A stretch of 64,000 bases of DNA from Erpobdella octoculata (lineage: Eukaryota; Annelida; Clitellata; Hirudinida; Erpobdellidae), in the NCBI GenBank assembly GCA_963978895.1, contig OZ022238.1:33098093-33162092 (forward strand), in the 5' to 3' direction. Made by a program: the position numbers and the translations under genes. The notes below the pieces were generated by a model. It was not told where the DNA came from and made no database searches. It was given only the letters and a program-made list of their open reading frames with translations. Below, piece by piece: positions 1-12,985 of this stretch; position 1 is the first letter of the stretch, and each line of letters starts with the position of its first letter.

Positions 1-17
1 TGTTTGTATGTACGAAT

Positions 18-555
18 CATATATATAGAATAAATATATCGGCCCGCCTGTTGTTTAGGAAGGCTTTTAGCAAGGCAGCCTAGTAGACCGGAGATCCGAA
101 ACGAAGAACTGAGAGTTACAACCGTATAGTAACTTAATCAAATATTTTTTAATAGAAAAAAAAGAAATTTTTATGTACAAAATAAATTTTTAACTTTATA
201 AAAATTAACAATTTTTTTTTTATAAAAATTTCAGATGACATTGAATTTTATTTGCGTAGTCTCTAGTTCGATGATCTATTTATGTCTATTTAACGTCGCT
301 TATGTTATCGGTAAATTAGAATTGTATTTTTTTTATGTCGGATATCGCGTTAAATTAAAATAAAGCTCACATCAACAACATTTAGCTATAAGAAATCGAC
401 ATTTCTGTTTCTTACAAACCGGAGTTTAGTCTCCGCTGTCGTACCAAAAATAGATTAATACAAATAATGAATATTCAGGTAACTAAAAGACTCTAAATCG
501 TTTTTTCGGAGGACATCTTGCCATCTCACTCAAAACCTGCTCATCTCCGATGTAT
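18..555 (-). mobile_element. MITE copy, inverted relative to the copy at 30876-31413
   Basis: This stretch is the reverse complement, with scattered differences, of the MITE at 30876-31413. Shared marks include the terminal ATATATATAGAATA run (18-32) followed by GGCCCGCC, the central block near 415-450 that ends in a run of A, and CTGCTCATCTCCGAT at about 538-552. The distal terminal repeat is not recognisable: after CCGAT the sequence turns into imperfect TATG repeats that lead into the RLE retrotransposon at 607. No coding capacity is visible. The family assignment rests only on the second copy in this window. Confidence 0.75.
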
Positions 556-606
556 TTGTATGTGTTTATGTATTTATGTATGTATGTATGTATGTGTGTG
601 TGTGTG
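548..606. repeat. Imperfect (TATG)n/(TG)n tract at 3' side of RLE retrotransposon copy 1
   Basis: TATG units degrade into TG dinucleotides immediately before the retrotransposon 3' end at about 607. The equivalent junction of copy 2 (38291-38297) has the same TATG-to-TGTG transition before the shared CACTCCTGAAG. Confidence 0.9.
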
Positions 607-926
607 CACTCCTGAAGAGCTTTTCTGTGGAGGTCATCAGAAGAAAACCCCCCCTCGAGCAAACGTTTCGGCTCTTTAATTTCTTGACGTTCTAAGGGGG
701 GCGAGCCACGTTCGACGGACGAACGTCCTCCGGCAGAAAATGTCTTTGTTCTTTTCCGACATCGAATTTCTATCATTCCTTGCATCGTGGCAGATATTTA
801 TCATGCAAATAAACTCGCGACGTTAAAGAAATTCAGAATATTCAAGTGAGAAAACCTTCGACGACATAACGGCTTCGCTTTCGTAGCGGAACTTAATATC
901 GCCACGTAAACAAAGACGAAGCAATT

Positions 927-1247
927 CTATTCTTGCGGAGCGGAGAGAGCGGCTTCTAAATTTGGAAAATCTTCTTTTTTCTCTCTTTGAGACCAAATCC
1001 AGAATGAAGCCGATTCTGCTGCTTCAGAAATCTGTTTAATTGCACGGGTCCGCTCTCTGTTAGACATTCCCAGGGCCCGCAGCAACTTTAGCAAAGATTT
1101 ACCAACCAAACCGCGTGCTCCGACTTCAACAGCAAAAAGCTCAGCTCTTGAGCCATTTGCTTCCAAATCCAACACCAATTCTCTGCATTTTTCTAATTTC
1201 ATGATGTTACTGGCCTCCATGTTGCTTTCCCAAGGCACTGTCAACTC
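927..1247 (-). pseudogene. RLE endonuclease 3' fragment of copy 1
   Basis: This is the C-terminal endonuclease segment, separated from the rest of the ORF by the MULE-like insertion. It reads TVPWESNMEASNIMKLE, then VEVGARGLVGKSLLKLL, and ends with FWIWSQREKKEDF. In copies 2 and 3 the preceding residues are RPDIV(V/I)F...IELTVPWE, the PD-(D/E)XK-like core of this endonuclease family. Here that core is cut at ELTVP by the insertion. The downstream 3' UTR runs to about 607. Confidence 0.85.
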
Positions 1248-2311
1248 GGGTTAGTGCCTACTGATCCCAGGACAACTGATCCCAGGACAACTGATCCCAG
1301 TACAACTGATCCCAGGACAACTGATCCCAGGATAACTGATCCCAGTACAACTGATCCCACGGACAACTGATCCCACGGACAACTGATCCCATGGACAACT
1401 GATGCCATAGACAACTGATCCCATAGACACAAGCAACTCATTTTAACTCATTTTTTGACGACAATGGTGGTGATGATGCTTAAGTAGCCAGCTTACGTAG
1501 CCAGCTTACGATGGCTGGCTGCATACGACAACGGTGGTGGTGATAATGATACTGGCTACTTCAATTAGTAAACGGAGAAATAATATTTAGTATAAGCGCA
1601 CGAGGGCACGATACACAGTAGAAATGAAATTGACAAGTTCGTATTACCTTTCATAGTTTCACTCCTTTCTACGTGAAGTTCATAATGAGAAATGGAACCG
1701 TGCCAATCCAAAAATAATAGAGTTTAGCTCATTTCAGAAGTTGTTTTTTTCGAAGATATGAATTAAATAAATTAATGAACAGTCACTCCAACAATAATTC
1801 TTATCGGCTTATTTAGGAGTCCATGACTAGGACCATCACTACAGCATCCAAACATACTCATACATACATACATACATACATACATACATACATACATACA
1901 TACATACATACATACATACATACATACATACATACATACATACATACATACATACATACATACATACATACATACATACATACATACATACATACATACA
2001 TACATACATACATACATACATACATACATACATACATACACATACTTTCGTACATACAAACAGAAATCGGAAATTATGTATGTTAATATCAGTTTATTGA
2101 TTGCAGAAACAATGAAATATAAAATGATGCAGATATGGGATCAGTTGTCTATGGGATCAGTTGTCCATGGGATCAGTTGTCAGTGGGATCAGTTGTCCGT
2201 GGGATCAGTTGTCCCGGGATCAGTTGTCCTGGGATCAGTTGTCCTGGGATCAGTAGTCCTGGGATCAGTAGTCCTGGGATCAGTTGTCCTGGGATCAGTT
2301 GCGCTGATCCC
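1248..2311. mobile_element. MULE-like non-autonomous element with tandem-repeat inverted termini
   Basis: A 1064-bp insertion in RLE copy 1. The flanks carry a 10-11-bp duplication, CTGTCAACTC(G), at 1238-1247 and 2312-2321, and the uninterrupted site exists in copy 2 near 38929-38939. Both ends are inverted arrays of a roughly 15-bp unit containing ACTGATCCC (1259-1425 on the left; its reverse complement at 2136-2310 on the right). The middle holds a (CATA)n tract at 1857-2040 and no transposase. The duplication length fits Mutator-like (MULE) elements, but this is inferred; no transposase links it. Confidence 0.82.
1857..2043. repeat. (CATA)n microsatellite inside the MULE-like element
   Basis: About 46 nearly perfect CATA units. 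Long HTYI/MYVC reading frames across it are low-complexity artefacts, not genes. Confidence 0.97.
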
Positions 2312-2386
2312 CTGTCAACTCGATGAGAAGAAATGTCTTGGCCAGACTCAAAAAAACAACTATGTCTGGCCTTTTTCCACTTTCCT

Positions 2387-5189
2387 TTATTGAAACTGTG
2401 AAGCACTTTCCGTTTTCAGATCGGCAGAGACCCTCCAGTCGTTCGCCGCATGGAAAACATTCTCTCCTTCCGTGAGGGTTCTCTTTGGGCGATTTAGCTG
2501 CGGCAATCCTTCTCTCAAAAAATAAATCCTCCTCCTAGGTTTCACCTCCATTGAGTTGGCTTTTCGGCAGGCCTCTTTTACAAATCCCAGCAGCTTTTGG
2601 AGAACAAGGTTGTGGCGCCACGTATATCTACCATAAGAATGGGAATAGGAGCAGGAGGAAAGAATATAAATCAATGACTGCGACTGACCGCAGAGCTGAC
2701 ACTCGTCGTTCTCAATTAATTTCCATTTCTTTAAATTGCTGGCTGTTGGCAGCTGATCATACATCGATCTAATGAGGAACGATAGGCGCACTGGAGCATA
2801 GCGCCATATATCTTCCCATAACAGAGACCGCTGAACTGACTCCTCCCATCTGGTCCAGTCGCCTTGCTGTGACAATTGTGCGCTCTTCACAACTCTCTCG
2901 CTTTCTATCGCTTGCTTTCTGTCCTGAACAATCAAGTCTGATCTTTCCTGAGCGTTTGCCTTGGACCACCAGAGATGGTGGTTCCATCCAACACCATGCC
3001 GCCCCAACTGAACTGCTCCGGTCCTTTCAGTCCACTGGAGAGAAACCGTGGCATTCTCTATTTCAACTCCAGCATTCCATTTGGTTCCTGAGATTAGAGT
3101 TGGTTTTACCTCAGCGACTCTCTGATCCGTTGAATTATTGAGCATCATCTGAGTTCTCAGTTTGCTGATCTTGAAATCTTCAACAAAAGACCGCAATAAA
3201 AGTCTCAGCTTGGCTGTTTTGCCGTAGAGAGCCACAGACGTCAATCCCGGAGGCAGACCCAACCATTGAGGTGTAAAACGAGCTATCTTTCTTTCTAGTT
3301 TCTCCACAACTTGCAGACCAATTTCATAGACTGTCAGAGGCCAAAGCAGTCTTGGCACTAAAACAAATTGCAAAATCCACACTTTGAACCTGCTCTGAAG
3401 CGGAGCAGAATTAATGCTTTCCATGGAGACAGTTGCCATACGGAAAATAGAAGCACCCTGATCAACATCATTCAGGGATTTACAGTACCATCTCCCGAGA
3501 CTTTTCACTGGTTCGTCGCTCACTGTTGGAATCTTGTTACCATCAACAGAGAAAACGGTGTATTCGTCAATTTTACCGCGACGCAGGGAGAGACTTCTCG
3601 ATTTGGATGCTTTAAAACTCATTCCGCACCATTTGAGTAGATCGCTGAAGACATCGAGTGTCCGTCTCATTGAAATACACTTATTCAAAATAATTGTCGT
3701 GTCGTCCATGAAAGCTCTCAGAGGTGGCATGAAAATACCTCGGCCGACATAAACATCTTCTACCCTTGCACCAACTGAATTCAGAAATAGTTGCATTGCT
3801 AGCACGAATAATATGGGAAAAATAGAGCACCCCATGGCGATACCGACCTGAAGACGAAACCAATCGGTTGAACACGTCTTTGTCGATAATCTCATGTAAA
3901 AATCTTGAAAATACTGTCGTAGAATATCCATAACAAACTTTGGAACATGGTGCATCGTCAAAGCTCTCCAAATCAGCTGGTGACGAACCGCTCCATAAGC
4001 ATTTGCAAAATCAAGCCAAATGAAGTGCAAACTGAGTCGATTCTGTTTTGCTCTTTTTATAGACTCCCATATCATGGTAGAATGTTCGATGCAACCAGGA
4101 ACACCAGGGATTCCTCCTTTCTGAATTGACTTGTCTATGTAGTCGTTTTGTGTTAGATAGCTCGTCAACCTCTTGGCAAGCACAGCAAAAAATATTTTTC
4201 CTTCAACATTTAGAAGAGAAATTGGTCTGAACTGATTGATGTCGACTGAAACTTTCTCCTTTGGTATAAAAATGCCTTCAGCTTTTTGCCACTCTTTATC
4301 AACAGACCCGGACGTCCAAGCAGACTTGAGCAATGAGTGTAAAACTTTCAACACACCCGGACATTTTTTATACACCAGGTATGGTACACCATTTGGACCT
4401 GGAGCAGATCTATTTCTTGTTTTTCGGAAGAATTGGGATATGTCAAAAATTGAAATTACTCCCTCGTTGAAAGCAACCTTTGGAAGAGGAATCTCGGGAA
4501 GATCTGATCTTTCAGCTAGTTCTTTGTCGCCCAAGGGGTCAATGAAAGCAGCTCGGAAGTGATGATCAAGCTGCTCTTTACTGACTTGCAGAGTACCTGA
4601 CTTTGGTGGATCGAGCAAGCATCCATAACGGAATGGATCTCTGACAAACTGGAATCTTGCCTTCCTTTGTTCTTTTTTCTTTACCCGCAAACGTTCTGCT
4701 CGCAAGAGTGCACTCAATCGTTGCCTCAAGTCATGTCGTAATGCTGAGAGCCCTGGTTTCTCGTTGTCTGGAGCTCTCCTCCATTGTTGACGAAGTCGTT
4801 TTTTTTCTTTTTTGAGTCTAGCAATCTCTCGTTGTCGCCTTGAAATATGAGTTTTTTCGCCTCTGTCCATGAAAACCTTTTCCTTGGAACCGAACATCTC
4901 TAAACACTTGTTGTAAATGGTGTCAGTTAGATTGTTCACTTGAAACATTGGAAGTTCTTTCATCTGCACTTTGAGAAGCTTGGAAAGTATCTCGTCGAGC
5001 TTCGACCAATCCGCTTTGCTAGCAGCAGCGGGGAAGTTAATTCTAGCCCGAGGTTGCCTATTCTCGTCACTATCAGGATCGTGGAACCTGTCGGGGCTGT
5101 GGTTGGCATCCGGCCCGACTTGGCCCGGCGTCTTACCTGAAGCAATGCTTGCTACAGTACGATGATCCTTTACAGTTTTAAGCAAAACT
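2387..5189 (-). pseudogene. RLE retrotransposon reverse transcriptase ORF (frameshifted at its C-terminus)
   Basis: A long open frame of about 930 residues lies inside the element. It runs through into the flanking microsatellite, so its apparent start at 5332 (within HTYI repeats) is not the native one. Visible motifs, N to C: a basic R/K-rich stretch; RT block with APGPNGVPYLVYK; FRPISLLNVEGKIFF; the catalytic aspartate in WLDFANAYGAV; GIAMGCSI; the FMDD active site in RAFMDDTT; and a C-terminal CQLCG...C knuckle. The knuckle histidine has become Tyr (LIYILSSC; copy 2 has LIHILSSC). The frame then shifts and ends in a few unrelated residues, losing the endonuclease. The reverse-transcriptase call is firm; activity is unlikely. 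Confidence 0.88.
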
Positions 5190-5256
5190 GTATGTATGTA
5201 TGTATGTATGTATGTATGTATGTATGTATGTATGTATGTATGTATGTATGTATGTA
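5190..5256. repeat. (TATG)n microsatellite between RLE copy 1 and Helitron-like element
   Basis: Sixteen to seventeen TATG units bounded by the 5'-truncated end of the RLE retrotransposon and by the CTAG terminus of the Helitron-like element. Confidence 0.97.
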
Positions 5257-6887
<1,631 letters not shown>

Positions 6888-7299
6888 TTGTGTGTGTAAC
6901 GGTTGTTTTAGATTCAAAAATTTTAGTTTGTTGACTCAGATAAAAAGGCAAATAAAAGCTTTTTTTAAATTATTTTTTATCTTTACTTGTTATCTGACTA
7001 TTTTCAAATTTTCAAATTTTTTACATACTTCATTTGCCACAGGAAATGTTTGACGTTATACTCGACGAAAACCAGTTAGATGAAGCTTGTGAAAGTCTCT
7101 CAGAATACCTTGAAACATACTGGAGAGCAACTCATCCACTACTGACGACTGCACAACATGTTACCATTAAGCCAACTTCGTTTTTGAGCACATTAAAACC
7201 CCACAGTCTAAGGTTTATTGGATATGAAATTTAATATAAATGAAAAAATTTATAAAAACTTCATAAAAGTCAAATAAACATATTCAATGAATATAGATA

Positions 7300-7830
7300 T
7301 ATACTGGCTGGGTACCAAGCGTTGCTCCGAGTATTTTCTATCGTTTTTCTCGCTCCCGTTTCCTTCCTCGATTGCTCCCCCGTTCCCTGTCGTTTTCCGG
7401 TTTCCGTTTGCTCTCCCGTTCCCGGTCGCTTTCCAGCTCCCAGTGGCTTTCCCACTCTCGGTCGTATTGTCGCTTTCGGTCCTTTTCCCGCTCCCGGTCG
7501 TTTTCTCGATCTCGGTCGCAGTCCCGCTCCCTGTCAATTTCACATTCACATTCACATTTGTTTATGTTTATGTTTATGTTCATGTTCATACAATCTTTGA
7601 AAAAAGAACGCGAGTTAGTTCGAAAGCTCAGATATAATAAATCAGGTAATCCTGCAGTATAGCGTCCTGAACCGATTTCGATGAAAAAACGGTTTAAAAA
7701 ACTGTTTAATAGAATAACCATAGAACATTATCAAAACATATTACGAACAAGTATTTTACAGAAAAACTTACTAAAAACCGACTTTAAGCAAAAATATCCA
7801 AAGGCAATGTTGACACGCGGAATAATACAA
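7300..7830 (-). mobile_element. Degenerate Helitron-3'-end-like repeat with CTCCCGGTCGCTTTCC minisatellite
   Basis: CTGGGTACCAAGCGTTGCTC at 7307 is a decayed version of the GC-rich hairpin seen beside CTAG in other copies (8248, 36506). It is followed by a C/T-rich minisatellite (7365-7540), an (ATGTTT)n-like run, and a block at 7645-7830 that is the reverse complement of 12800-12985. Serine/arginine-rich ORFs across the minisatellite are artefacts of the repeat. Confidence 0.6.
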
Positions 7831-8220
7831 TTTACTCATATACAATCTTTGAAAAAGAACGCGAGTTAGTTCTAAAGCTCAGATATAATAAATCATTTTT
7901 GTTTAAACTCAAGATTATAATATAAAGGATTTAATTTACAGCAAGGAAAGGTACTATACATTTACTCATATACAATCTTTGAAAAAGAACGCGAGTTAGT
8001 TCAAAAGCTCAGATATAATAAATCATTTTTGTTTAAACTCAAGATTATAATATAAAAGATTTAATTTACAGCAAGGAAAGGTACTATACATTTACTCATA
8101 TACAATCTTTGAAAAAGAACGCGAGTTAGTTCAAAAGCTCAGATATAATAAATCATTTTTGTTTAAACTCAAGATTATAATATAAAAGATTTAATTTACA
8201 GCAAGGAAAGGTACTATATA
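7831..8220. repeat. Three tandem copies of a 130-bp unit
   Basis: Units start at 7831, 7961 and 8091, each with TTTACTCATATACAATCTTT, and are nearly identical. A partial unit also occurs at 7590-7645, joined to the neighbouring element. No coding capacity. Confidence 0.93.
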
Positions 8221-8247
8221 TTTACTTTATTTATATTTATATTTATA

Positions 8248-8475
8248 CTAGATGGGTTACCCGGCGTTGCCCGGGGATTTTAAAGGCTTTTTATCCTTTT
8301 CTCTCTGGCTCCCGTTTCCTTAACTGCTTGCTTTCCCGTTCCAGGTCGCTTTCTCACTCCTGGTCGCATTTCTGCTCACGGTCGCTTTTCGGCCTCGGTC
8401 TCTTTTACTTTTCCCGATCCCGGTTGCTTTTACGCTCCAGCTTGCTCTTCTTTTCGCTCTTCCGTTCCTCCATTA
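8248..8475 (-). mobile_element. Helitron-like 3' terminus (CTAG at 8248)
   Basis: CTAGATGGGTTACCCGGCGT followed by TGCCCGGGG is the reverse complement of a CCCGGGCAACGCCGGG hairpin plus CTAG. It is followed by the C-rich minisatellite typical of this repeat family (compare 36506, 37409, 12653). The rest of the element is not identifiable. Confidence 0.65.
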
Positions 8476-9895
8476 AATTTTAGAGCCTTCCCAATGTGGC
8501 TTAGATGGGCTGTAGCGGAATGCTGTGCAGTCATCAAAATTGATATGTTCTCTCGTTAACACTTTGTTAATAGGTTTGCTCGTTTAGTTACGTCTGAACT
8601 TCCTCAATTTTAATTAGTGTTCTTTAATGTATTGGTTCCACTCTGCAAGTGTGATCTTCTGCAAAGGCTTATTATGATTGACTAAAGCTGAAAAAAAAAA
8701 GAATTTATTAGTTAACGGCTGCAATAATGTTAAAATCCGCTCATATATCTCAACAGGTTATATTTTTTTTTAGATGTTCTTAGTTTTTAAGTGTCATGTC
8801 TACAGAACGCTACATGTGGCATGTTAATAAATGTTGACCCGTGGCTTTGAAAAATGTGATATAAAACACAGATTGAAATAAAACATGTAATAATAATATT
8901 AAAAACCTTCAAAGCAATATGGAACAATCGAAGAGTACCACTTTTATTTAGCAAATGATGCAATTATAAATTGAACAAAACAGCAGCAGATTGATAGGCC
9001 GGCTTGAGAACTTTGTTCATGATTTTGTTGAAACACAAAAATACTGCACTTGCTTTGATTTCTTTCAAATTTCATGCACCTCATATATCAGTGAAACTTT
9101 TACAATAAATTGATGTTGCATGTAAGATTTTCTTTAAAATGTAATTTTCTAATTTCCTCTGAAAAGTAAAAAATAAAATAAGACCGATAAATTAATTCAT
9201 AATCTTATAGTCATAACTACTCGTGAATAATAATGGTTGTAATGCCATCACATAAAAAAAACATACCTGCCCAAAAAAATTTCTCATTTACCGATAGGCT
9301 GATAGCAAGCTCGTCAGTTTAGGAAACCATGATGAACAATATTAGATAAGGAACAATTGAAGTCAGAAGCATTGAACGATAAATATGAACAATGAATTTA
9401 AATTTATTTTTCCAATCTGCAACTCCTTTTTTCAAAACACAAAATGTTAGAGCATAATGATAATCTTATAATAATTAATAATAATATAACATAATTAAAC
9501 ACGTGCAATGCAACAAACGAAACAAATTGAAAGATACACAGTAAATCATGATTTTAAAAACTAAAAACAAATTACCAAAAGCTTTGCCACTTACTTTTGA
9601 ATGAGAGATATGAACAATGAATTTCTAATTTGATCTGAAAACCAAAGTTATCTAGATTTAAAAGATAAGTTGCTAAAAATGTCCAACCTAATCTGTCTTT
9701 CATCAGGAGATTCATTTAACCTTGAATCAGCCATATCTTTAGTTTTTGAAGTCCTACTTCCAAGATCAATCTTTTTATTAGGAGGCATACTGAAACATTC
9801 AATGGTATAAAAAATTGAATAATAATAAGTTAGAAAAAGCGTTATCTACATATATAAAGAATATCATAAAAATTGATAAATGAATAAACGACTAA
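8476..9895. other. AT-rich stretch with no recognisable gene
   Basis: No ORF with recognisable homology, no RNA gene and no clear terminal repeats. Confidence 0.6.
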
Positions 9896-10009
9896 TGGAG
9901 AAAGTATAGCGATAATGATATATGCAATCACGCGGAATGAAACAAAGGCTAATGGTGAAAGTATAGCAATATTGATATATGCAATAACGCGGAATGAAAC
10001 GAAGGCGGA
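9896..10009. repeat. Two tandem copies of a 57-bp unit
   Basis: ATGCAATCACGCGGAATGAA near 9923 and ATGCAATAACGCGGAATGAA near 9980 mark two adjacent, slightly diverged 57-bp units. The second runs into a short Helitron-family tail (GGAAACGGGAGCGAGAGAGA, near 10011-10032, ending around CCCCAAGCAACGG). Confidence 0.8.
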
Positions 10010-10101
10010 GAAGGAAACGGGAGCGAGAGAGACAAACATTAGAAAAACCTCTAAAATCCCCAAGCAACGGAAGAGATAATAAGAATTATATTGTTAGTAA
10101 A

Positions 10102-10328
<227 letters not shown>

Positions 10329-10331
<3 letters not shown>

Positions 10332-10618
10332 CGAAGTGAAACACTGCGTTGAAATGTTTCAAGAGCCTACAAATAGGATGACTAACTGTCACCACAAGTA
10401 ACGCAAATATTTATAAGACTCTACCAGGAATCGAACCCACGTGTCTACGGCAACACTGCCTCGCCTAAATGCAAGCGTTCTTACCAACTGAGCCACCGAC
10501 CATCACTAGGGTTCGATTCCTAGTAGAGTCTTATAAATATTTGCGTTACTTGTGGTGACAGTTAGTCATCCTATTTGTAGGCTCTTGAAACATTTCAACG
10601 CAGTGTTTCACTTCGCAA
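10329..10618. repeat. Near-perfect 110-bp inverted repeat formed by two SINE bodies
   Basis: Arms 10329-10438 and 10509-10618 are reverse complements with a single visible mismatch (CCAG against CTAG beside the B box). The 70-base loop contains the remainder of the tRNA-like head with the A box. Confidence 0.95.
10330..10500 (-). mobile_element. tRNA-derived SINE
   Basis: Read on the minus strand from 10500: a tRNA-like head with an A box (TGGCTCAGTTGG, about 10485-10496) and a perfect B box (GGTTCGATTCC, 10427-10437). A roughly 95-bp non-tRNA body follows, ending at TTCGCA and then (TA)n. The first seven bases (GTCGGTG) do not pair with the bases after the T-arm, so this is not a functional tRNA gene but a tRNA-derived SINE with internal RNA polymerase III promoter boxes. 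An inverted partial copy follows at 10509-10618. Confidence 0.75.
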
Positions 10619-10895
10619 AAAATTACCTATCTGGCAGCAGTTATTATGCAATGGTACCCATATACACTCTCAGTCCTAGAGATAAAAAAAAAAGTGGCAC
10701 TGTTATCAAAAAATATTATATATAGAGATTTAAAAAAATCTCAGAAGCAAGGACACTTCTCAACGATGGCCGTCAATTCTAAACTATAGTAGCTCAGGTC
10801 ACTCACTCACTCACTCACTCACTGATTCTGTCATGCTTACGTAATTAGTCGTATAGACCATGGACGTCTATATAATAGTATAAACAATCACTTTT

Positions 10896-11237
10896 CTAAA
10901 AATTCTTCTCCATCTCAACATTTCTTTTTATTTCGTACTCGTGGCGAATTGAAACTGTAGCACAAACAGTAGATCTTGACGGTACTCTACAAGTTGAGCA
11001 GTATTTTGGAGCACCGGGAAGAATACTAGGCACTGCAACTTTTTTCAGCCGACGTTGAAAAAGCTGTCCGGACTCTAATTTTAGTTTTTTACTTCTTCGA
11101 TGCTGATTTGTATCCACACAGCTGGATTCAAAGTCCACTTCGTTGAAAAAAATTGAGCAAATTTTTGAACTGGCAGTTGGTTTCCAGTCTTTTCGGGGAT
11201 TTGATTTAATTATATTTTTGTAAAAGTATATTGTCAT
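10896..11237 (-). pseudogene. THAP zinc-finger domain fragment
   Basis: A minus-strand frame of 113 residues. Residues 12-27 (NPRKDWKPTASSKICS) match the second half of a THAP DNA-binding domain, followed by FNEVDFESS and a C-terminal RRLKKVAVPSILP that resembles the AVPS(I/L) motif ending THAP domains. The N-terminal zinc ligands, normally in an upstream exon, are absent. The C-x2-H pair has lost its histidine (ICSIFF instead of ICSxHF). THAP domains occur in host genes and in P-element-like transposases; nothing here decides between them. It is probably non-functional. Confidence 0.7.
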
Positions 11238-11293
11238 TTATAGGAACGCTATGCATTGTTGGTTTATTTTCGCCCGCCGATAGTCCCGGATCA

Positions 11294-12096
11294 CTTTTGG
11301 GTAAAGTTTCCCACGGACTGCCCGTGTGGCGGATTAATACATAATTCTCGGCTATAATTAACTATAAACACGATTAAAAGTAAACACTAGTTTCTATAAA
11401 CTATAAACTATAATAAAAAAAAATAAAAAAAATAAACACTAGTTTAAAAATTATGATAATTAGTATAAGTAATTTATTTAAAATGGGAAAATGTCATATA
11501 AAAAAATAAATAATGTAATTATAATTTATGTACGTTTGAGTTTTAAGGAAAAGTTTAAACAAAGGATTTGAAGGAAAAGTTTAAACGACGCAAATACACA
11601 ATGTTCGCTTACAAATATTCAAATTTCGACGTTGCTTCGAATAAACTACTTTTTTTAACATTTAATTTTTAGTTTTTCTTCATTAAAAATTTGAAATTTT
11701 GTTTATTTAAAGAAGTTAACTTAGTTTAATAATTTCCAATTTTCTTACTTCTTGCAAACCGTCCCGAGTTACCGGGCGGTGAGTTTTAAAATTTTAATGG
11801 AATTTCTATTTACAACTGATAGTTTGTTTTTTAAATAAAATTTTATTATAAACTAATTTTATTTATTTTTTATTCATTTCATTCATACGATCATCGTACC
11901 TCACCACTCACAACTACGATGTAAATAGGGCTTGGAAGGGTACTACTTACGTTTTCAAAGTCTCTCAAATTACGATAAATGTTTTTTTTTAAATTAAAAT
12001 TGGTATTAAATTTGTTTTTTTATGTTATTGTGACAAAATAAAAATAATACGATTATTTTTCGGCACGGGCCGTCCGTGGGAAACCTTACCCACTTA
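11294..12096. mobile_element. AT-rich inverted-repeat (MITE-like) element
   Basis: GGGTAAAGTTTCCCACGGAC at 11299 and its reverse-complement counterpart (GTCCGTGGGAAACCTTACCC, ending near 12092) form terminal inverted repeats of about 28 bp with few mismatches, about 0.8 kb apart. The interior is AT-rich and non-coding. A clean target duplication is not visible, so exact ends and superfamily are open. Confidence 0.6.
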
Positions 12097-12189
12097 TGTA
12101 GTTTGTTTTGCATCTATTTCTCAATAGCGATAGAAGTGAATCGGAATAAAAAAAATAAAAATTAAAGACATTTAAAATAAAAAAATTAG

Positions 12190-12653
12190 GAAAAGAAATA
12201 AAAAAAATTATGAAAGTAAATAAATTGAAAAATAATAGCTTGTTTTAGAAGTACGAGTTGCGTAAGCCGCTGCATGTCTAAAACCGTTTCTTTAAATGCG
12301 GCGGTTTTTGCCTTAAGAAAAATAAAAAAACATTGAAAACAATAAATTAGCAACAGAACACCAAGAAAAAATAACATAATATAAAAGTAAATGTACTTGG
12401 CTGTCTTTGCGTTTTTGGTACGATTTCGATCATATTTCTTGGAGCAGAAATTCTGAGTTTTAGAGGTCATGTGGCTAGCAGAACCGTTTGGAGAGCGAAA
12501 GAGCGAGCGAGAAAGCGGCCAGGAAGAGAAGAGCAATCGGGAGCGGGAATGCGATCGGGAACGGGAATGCGATCTGGAGCGGGAAAGCAAGTAAGAAGGA
12601 AACGGGTGCAAAAAAATGATGGGAAAACCCCGGCAACGCTGGATCCCCGCTAG
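12190..12653 (+). mobile_element. Helitron-like 3' region ending in CTAG at 12650-12653
   Basis: The G/A-rich minisatellite (12490-12600) is followed by a decayed hairpin (CCCCGGCAACGCTGGATCCC) and CTAG next to T. The upstream 0.28 kb matches 29395-29690, which carries the same terminus. Arginine-rich ORFs across it are repeat artefacts. Confidence 0.65.
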
Positions 12654-12985
12654 TCATAGATAAATTTCCACTCAGCGCTCTGATTTTTTAAAATTTAAAA
12701 TGCATATTAAATAATTAAAAATTTATAGTAACTTTTTAAAATGTATTTATTATTTTATTTTAATATTAGCTCTTCCTTGCTTTTCATTCCTTGAATTGTA
12801 TTACTCCGCGTGTCAACACTGCCTTTGGATATTTTTGCTTAAAGTCGGTTTTTAGTAAGTTTTTCTGTAAAATACTTGTTCGTAATATGTTTTGATAATG
12901 TTCTATGGTTATTCTATTAAACAGTTTTTTAAACCGTTTTTTCATCGAAATCGGTTCAGGACGCTATACTGCAGGATTACCGAAA
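12654..12985. repeat. Dispersed repeat shared with 30155-30485 and (inverted) 7645-7830
   Basis: CTCAGCGCTCTGATTTTTTA and the block ending in TATACTGCAGGATTACC recur at the other two loci, always adjacent to the G/A-rich Helitron-like repeat. It is probably flanking host repeat or part of a larger element. Confidence 0.7.

Larger units (their letters stand above)
607..5189 (-). mobile_element. RLE-type non-LTR retrotransposon, copy 1 (5'-truncated, interrupted by 1248-2311)
   Basis: Minus-strand element. It contains a reverse transcriptase domain, a C-terminal zinc knuckle and a restriction-like endonuclease (RLE), which is the architecture of the R2/R4/NeSL-like group. The 3' UTR (607-926) abuts imperfect (TATG)n, and the 5' end stops abruptly at (TATG)n at 5190, so it is 5'-truncated. 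It is nearly identical over the shared region to copy 2 (38297-40398). Two lesions break it: the 1.06-kb insertion at 1248-2311, and a one-base deletion in a T run near 2412 relative to copy 2, which takes the ORF out of frame just before the endonuclease. Clade-level naming would need a phylogeny. Confidence 0.88.

Noticed and set aside
7831..8220. CRISPR-like or satellite array
   Set aside because: Three directly abutting 130-bp units without spacers in a eukaryotic context; simple tandem duplication.
10421..10500. Functional tRNA gene
   Set aside because: A and B boxes are present, but the acceptor ends do not pair and the head is fused to a SINE body; it is a tRNA-derived SINE.
11755..11785. 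Second inverted repeat inside 11294-12096 as a separate element
   Set aside because: The GC-rich pairing is too short and imperfect to support a boundary.
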